In this document: positions 22,013-25,002 of the stretch, piece after piece
How the letters are laid out: the number at the start of each line of letters is the position of its first letter
How positions within the stretch are numbered: the first letter of the stretch is position 1
Origin: JBFXAM01 sp050184295
Lineage (GTDB): Bacteria; Planctomycetota; Phycisphaerae; UBA1845; Fen-1342
Reading direction: 5' to 3'
Assembly: GCA_050184295.1 (NCBI GenBank)
Contig: JBFXAM010000064.1
Location: 1-25,002, forward strand
Length of the DNA: 25,002 nucleotides
Notes under the pieces: model-generated
The model's input: only the letters and a program-made list of their open reading frames with translations
The model's database searches: none
What the model was told of the DNA's origin: nothing
Made by a program: the position numbers and the translations under genes

Positions 22013-22229
22013 GCTCGACCCTCGTATGATGTCCGCGAATGATTCTCGCGCCGAGTCCAACGGCCGGCGCGCGACAATGTGGACGGCCACGGACCCCGGC
22101 CGCCGGGCGGTCATCATACCGCGGCGTTGGTGTTCCGCGTTTCCAGCCCGCCGGCGCTGCCGGCGCGACGCCGGCCGAACCCGAAACGTCCGTCGGACGC
22201 GCCGCGACATCGACGGGGAGAACAGGCTC

Positions 22230-22943
22230 ATGTGGTGGCCGGATACACGCGTCGGCGACGCCCAGCTGAGACGCGCGGAGCAACGCCGCGCCGAGGCGGA
22301 GACGGCCGTCCGTCATCTGCTCACCGTCGAGCCGCGCTTCACGCCGCTCGTGCGGCTGCACGGTCTCGAACGCCCGATCATTACACCCGATCCGTTTGTC
22401 GCGCTCGTCGGCTCCGTGTTGCAGCAGCAGGTCTCCATGAAAGCGGCGGCCGCGATGTATGAGCGGCTACGCGCGCGCTGCCCCCGTAGGCGGATCACGC
22501 CTGCGGCGATCCATGCGCTCACGCCGGCGCGGCTGCGGGCTGCGGGCCTGTCCCGCCAGAAGGCGCGCTACGTTCGCGCCATCGCCGACCAATTCGCCGA
22601 CGGTCGACTCACCGCGCGGCGTCTCCGCGCCATGTCCGACGAACAAGTCGTCGCCGCAACCACGGAGATCGTCGGCGTCGGCCGCTGGACGGCGGAGATG
22701 CTGCTGATCTTCTGCCTCGACCGGGCGGATGTCTGGCCGGTCGGCGACCTTGGGCTGAGAAAGGCGCTTGCGTTGTTCCTCGGGCTGCCCGAGATGCCGC
22801 GCGAAAAGCACATCGAAAACACCGCCGACGCCTGGCGGCCTTATCGAACGTACGCGACGTGGTATCTGTGGCGAAGCCTGGAAGGCGGCGTGATGCCCGG
22901 CGTCAGGCTGTCGAAGAAGGAATCGGACCGCTCGTCGGCGTGA
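22230..22943 (+). CDS. DNA-3-methyladenine glycosylase II-type (HhH-GPD) protein
   Basis: A 237-residue base-excision repair enzyme of the AlkA/HhH-GPD superfamily. The ATG at 22230 has GGGGAG nine bases upstream; the open frame before it is Arg-rich and not homologous. Conserved parts: FVALVGSVLQQQVSMKAAAAMYERL (56-80), GLSRQKARYVRAIADQF (106-122), the helix-hairpin-helix IVGVGRWTAEMLLIF (147-161), and VWPVGDLGLRKAL (168-180) with the catalytic Asp173. The enzyme would remove alkylated purines from DNA. No iron-sulfur cysteine cluster is seen, which argues against the endonuclease III/MutY branch. It converges with the S1 gene, with a palindrome between them. Confidence 0.9.
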   Translation: MWWPDTRVGDAQLRRAEQRRAEAETAVRHLLTVEPRFTPLVRLHGLERPIITPDPFVALVGSVLQQQVSMKAAAAMYERLRARCPRRRITPAAIHALTPARLRAAGLSRQKARYVRAIADQFADGRLTARRLRAMSDEQVVAATTEIVGVGRWTAEMLLIFCLDRADVWPVGDLGLRKALALFLGLPEMPREKHIENTADAWRPYRTYATWYLWRSLEGGVMPGVRLSKKESDRSSA

Positions 22944-23004
22944 CTCGAAGCGACGGACCCCGCTCCGACATCACGATTCACGGACGCACAGCGCTCCAGT
23001 GAGC

Positions 23005-23022
23005 CGCGGGCTCCAGCCCGCG
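23005..23022. terminator. Palindrome between convergent genes
   Basis: CGCGGGCT, CC, AGCCCGCG is a perfect 8-bp stem with a two-base loop. It lies between the stops of the AlkA-type gene (22943) and the S1 gene (23067). It could serve as a bidirectional terminator or be an intergenic repeat. Confidence 0.45.
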
Positions 23023-23066
23023 CGGACGCTCGTCGCGTGCTGCGCCGCCGAATCGAGACAGGCGAT

Positions 23067-24572
23067 TCAGAACGAAAGCCCGCCACGCAGCGGGCGCTTC
23101 CGCTTCTTGTCCGCGGCGGCCGGTGATGCCTGACCGACATCCGGACCGTCGGCGGCGGCCGGCGGCGACGGGGCGTCGGTTGGCTTGGCTCGAAGCGAAA
23201 GACCGATGCGGTGCTGCTCCGGATCGACGCCCAAGACGCGCGCCTGTACGACTTGCCCCTCTTTCACCACGTCGGAGACGCGGTTTACGCGCTTGTCGCT
23301 CAGCTCGGAAATGTGCACCAGCCCCTCGACGCCCTCTTCCAACTGCATGAACGCGCCGAATGTCGTGATCCGCGTGATCGCGCCGGTGACGGTTGTGTCC
23401 GGCGTGTAGCGCTCCTGCACCGTGTTCCAGGGATCGGAACCCAGCGCCTTGAGGCTCAACGAAATCTTGTGGTGCTCCGCATCCACATTCATGATCTGAA
23501 CGCGGATCGAATCGCCCTCCGACACCACGTCGCGCGGGTGGCGAACGCGCTTCGTCCAACTCAGCTCGCTGACCGGAATCATGCCCTCGACGCCCGGCTC
23601 CAGCTCGACAAACGCACCGAAGTCGGCGACCCGCGTGACGCGCCCGTCGACCGTCGCGCCGGCGCGATAGTTCCCGATCGCCGTGTCCCAGGGATCCGGC
23701 TCCAACTGCTTGAGACCCAGCGAGATCCGATCGTTCACCAGGTCGATCTTAAGCACCTTGACCTGGACTTCCTGTCCCACGCGCAGCACGTCCTCCGGTT
23801 TCGCCACGCGTGAATACGCCATGTCGCTCACGTGCAGCAGACCGTCGATGCCCCCGATGTCGACAAACGCGCCGAACGGCGCGATCCGCCGCACGATCCC
23901 CGCCCGCACCTGGCCCTCGGCCAGCCCCGACCGCAGCTCCTCGCGCTGCTGTTGGCGCTGCCGCTCCAGCACGCGCCGCCGGCTCAGCAGTACGCTCTTG
24001 CCGCGCCGGTCGATCTCGACGACTTCGCACTCCATGCGGTGATTCACGAATGGCGCGAAGTTCTCGACCCGGTTCACGTCGACCTGGCTCTTGGGCATGA
24101 ACCCGCGGATGCCGTGAATCGCCAGCTCCAACCCGCCGAGATTCACGCCCGTGACGCGCGCCTCGACCACGTCGCCGACGTGCAGGCTGTCCCAGCTCGC
24201 GTCCGTCCGCGCTTCGCGCAGCGACAGCCGCATCAACCCCGATTCCCGGTCAAACCCGTGCGAATTGAACAGGTGCACCTGTCCGACCACCGGCGGCTGC
24301 TCCGGCTCGAATTCGTCGGTCGGCACGAACGCTTCGCTCTTTCCGCCGATGTCGACGAACACATCCTGCCCGCGGATGCTCACGATCGTGCCGCGGATGC
24401 GCCCGCGCTCGTCGGTGTGCGTCCCGCGCGGCCCCGGCAGGGGGCCGGTCTGGACGTCGGCGGCGGAGAAATCCCCCAGCGCCTTGTCGAGCTCGTGCTT
24501 CAACTGATCGTCGTCGAATGAATGCGGTTGTGTGCCCACAGCGTCACCGTCGAGAGCTGGCCAAGCGTTCAA
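23067..24572 (-). CDS. rpsA: Ribosomal protein S1 homologue with five S1 domains
   Basis: A ~501-residue RNA-binding protein with five S1 (OB-fold) repeats at residues ~57-120, 131-198, 218-288, 304-375 and 392-462. The last three are canonical: FGAFVDIGGIDGLLHVSD, FGAFVELEPGVEGMIPVSELSW and FGAFMQLEEGVEGLVHISEL. The linkers LKQLEPDPWDT and LKALGSDPWNT are typical of ribosomal protein S1. Many S1 proteins have six domains. The N-terminal ~50 residues are acidic and variable, and the tail ends with a basic KKRKRP stretch. The protein is expected on the small ribosomal subunit, helping mRNA binding. The start is uncertain: TTG at 24572 gives 501 residues, GTG at 24539 gives 490, and neither has a clear ribosome binding site. 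A second S1-domain RNA-binding paralogue is the alternative. Confidence 0.88.
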   Translation of the reverse strand: MNAWPALDGDAVGTQPHSFDDDQLKHELDKALGDFSAADVQTGPLPGPRGTHTDERGRIRGTIVSIRGQDVFVDIGGKSEAFVPTDEFEPEQPPVVGQVHLFNSHGFDRESGLMRLSLREARTDASWDSLHVGDVVEARVTGVNLGGLELAIHGIRGFMPKSQVDVNRVENFAPFVNHRMECEVVEIDRRGKSVLLSRRRVLERQRQQQREELRSGLAEGQVRAGIVRRIAPFGAFVDIGGIDGLLHVSDMAYSRVAKPEDVLRVGQEVQVKVLKIDLVNDRISLGLKQLEPDPWDTAIGNYRAGATVDGRVTRVADFGAFVELEPGVEGMIPVSELSWTKRVRHPRDVVSEGDSIRVQIMNVDAEHHKISLSLKALGSDPWNTVQERYTPDTTVTGAITRITTFGAFMQLEEGVEGLVHISELSDKRVNRVSDVVKEGQVVQARVLGVDPEQHRIGLSLRAKPTDAPSPPAAADGPDVGQASPAAADKKRKRPLRGGLSF

Positions 24573-25002
24573 TGAAACGTCAAATCATCGTAACCGCTGG
24601 GGGCGCAAACACAAGCGCATGCGCGCGACGCCCGCGCGTCGCGCGTGCGGCCCGCGCGCCGCGGCGAATCCGCACCCCGTGCGCCAAGCACCGGGCCCAA
24701 CGCAGCGGACGCCGCCGGCCAGCCGAACGGACGGCGGCGCCGGCACGACGGACGGCTCCACCACTCCGAACCCGCCGCGCAGCACCCCGGTTTCTGGCGT
24801 GCGACGGCTGCTACCGGCTGCGCGGCGCCATCCACGCGCGCGGCCAGACCCGTCGAACAAGACGTGCGCCGCGCGCCGGTGTGTCGCCGCGGCGAAGTCC
24901 GGCGCTCTCGGTTCCGCGGAGTATTCGCAGTCGCGCGACACGGCCACCGCCGCGGCCGGCGGGTGAGGTCCGACACGCTCGGCGCGCCGCGCGGCGAGCG
25001 TG
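24573..25002. other. Upstream region of the S1 gene, no convincing gene
   Basis: The last 430 bases are GC-rich with no recognisable domain in any frame. Frames at 24585-24947 (minus) and 24532-24966 (plus) encode Arg/Pro/Ala-rich sequences typical of non-coding high-GC DNA. A hairpin near the S1 start is listed separately. Confidence 0.5.
24623..24644 (-). promoter_or_regulatory. Hairpin in the S1 upstream region
   Basis: GCGCGACG (24623-24630) and CGTCGCGC (24637-24644) form a perfect 8-bp stem with a six-base loop, about 50 bases before the S1 start. It could be a leader structure. S1 synthesis is autoregulated through its leader in E. coli, but nothing here proves the same. Confidence 0.3.

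Noticed and set aside
20759..22042. Long plus-strand frame opposite the PIN/TRAM gene
   Set aside because: Asp/Arg/His-rich complement of a clear PIN/TRAM coding frame.
24585..24947. Possible small gene upstream of S1 (minus strand)
   Set aside because: Arg/Ala/Gly-rich product with no domain, no ribosome binding site and an overlapping open frame on the other strand. The composition explains the open frame.
1..25002. CRISPR array, tRNA/rRNA genes, insertion sequences
   Set aside because: No regularly spaced short repeats, no tRNA-like cloverleaf with a T-loop, and no transposase-like protein or terminal inverted repeats were seen. This was by eye, not by tRNAscan or ISfinder.

Overview
The window reads as one contig piece of a high-GC bacterium, most likely a planctomycete. 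The lineage call is inference. It rests on two Sec-exported proteins with dockerin-like calcium-binding EF-hand pairs (2393-3940 and 4298-6052), a secretin-N-domain-like periplasmic protein, an RHS-core gene, and many short GC-rich palindromes between genes. No tRNA, rRNA, CRISPR array or transposase was recognised.

Left part, plus strand (1-7951). The end of an RHS-family polymorphic toxin (2-1090) is followed by a DUF4279-type candidate immunity gene (1136-1555). A second, truncated copy of the RHS core (1556-1993) follows directly. The two core copies are in-frame direct repeats 1551 bp apart, and the tip and immunity genes between them are clearly AT-richer than the flanks. Next come two secreted calcium-binding proteins, a strong terminator (6116-6164), and an FHA-(GAF-like)-PP2C protein phosphatase (6236-7951).

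Middle part, minus strand, read from high to low coordinates. A giant OPT-family peptide transporter (19256-16485) carries a ~300-residue soluble insertion built of internal repeats. It is followed by an atypical SDR (16324-15539), a 2-aminomuconic-semialdehyde dehydrogenase-like ALDH (15362-13917) and a 2-aminomuconate-deaminase-like RidA protein (13849-13418). The last two fit consecutive steps of the lower kynurenine/2-aminomuconate branch. Then come a secretin-N-like exported protein (13106-12162), a PfkB kinase (11965-11060) and ThpR (11034-10462) close together, and a PIG-V-like membrane glycosyltransferase (10371-9034) overlapping by 4 bp an oligopeptide ABC ATPase (9037-7976).

Right part. 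A conserved-looking hypothetical protein (20503-19979) and an AAC(6')-like GNAT (19916-19479) lie on the minus strand. A PIN/TRAM membrane protein (22012-20921, minus) is divergent from an AlkA-type DNA glycosylase (22230-22943, plus). The glycosylase converges with a five-domain ribosomal protein S1 homologue (24572-23067, minus).

Most noteworthy are the RHS tip cassette between core repeats, the repeat-built insertion in the OPT transporter, the SDR lacking the Tyr-x3-Lys catalytic pair, and the ALDH/RidA/SDR catabolic cluster.
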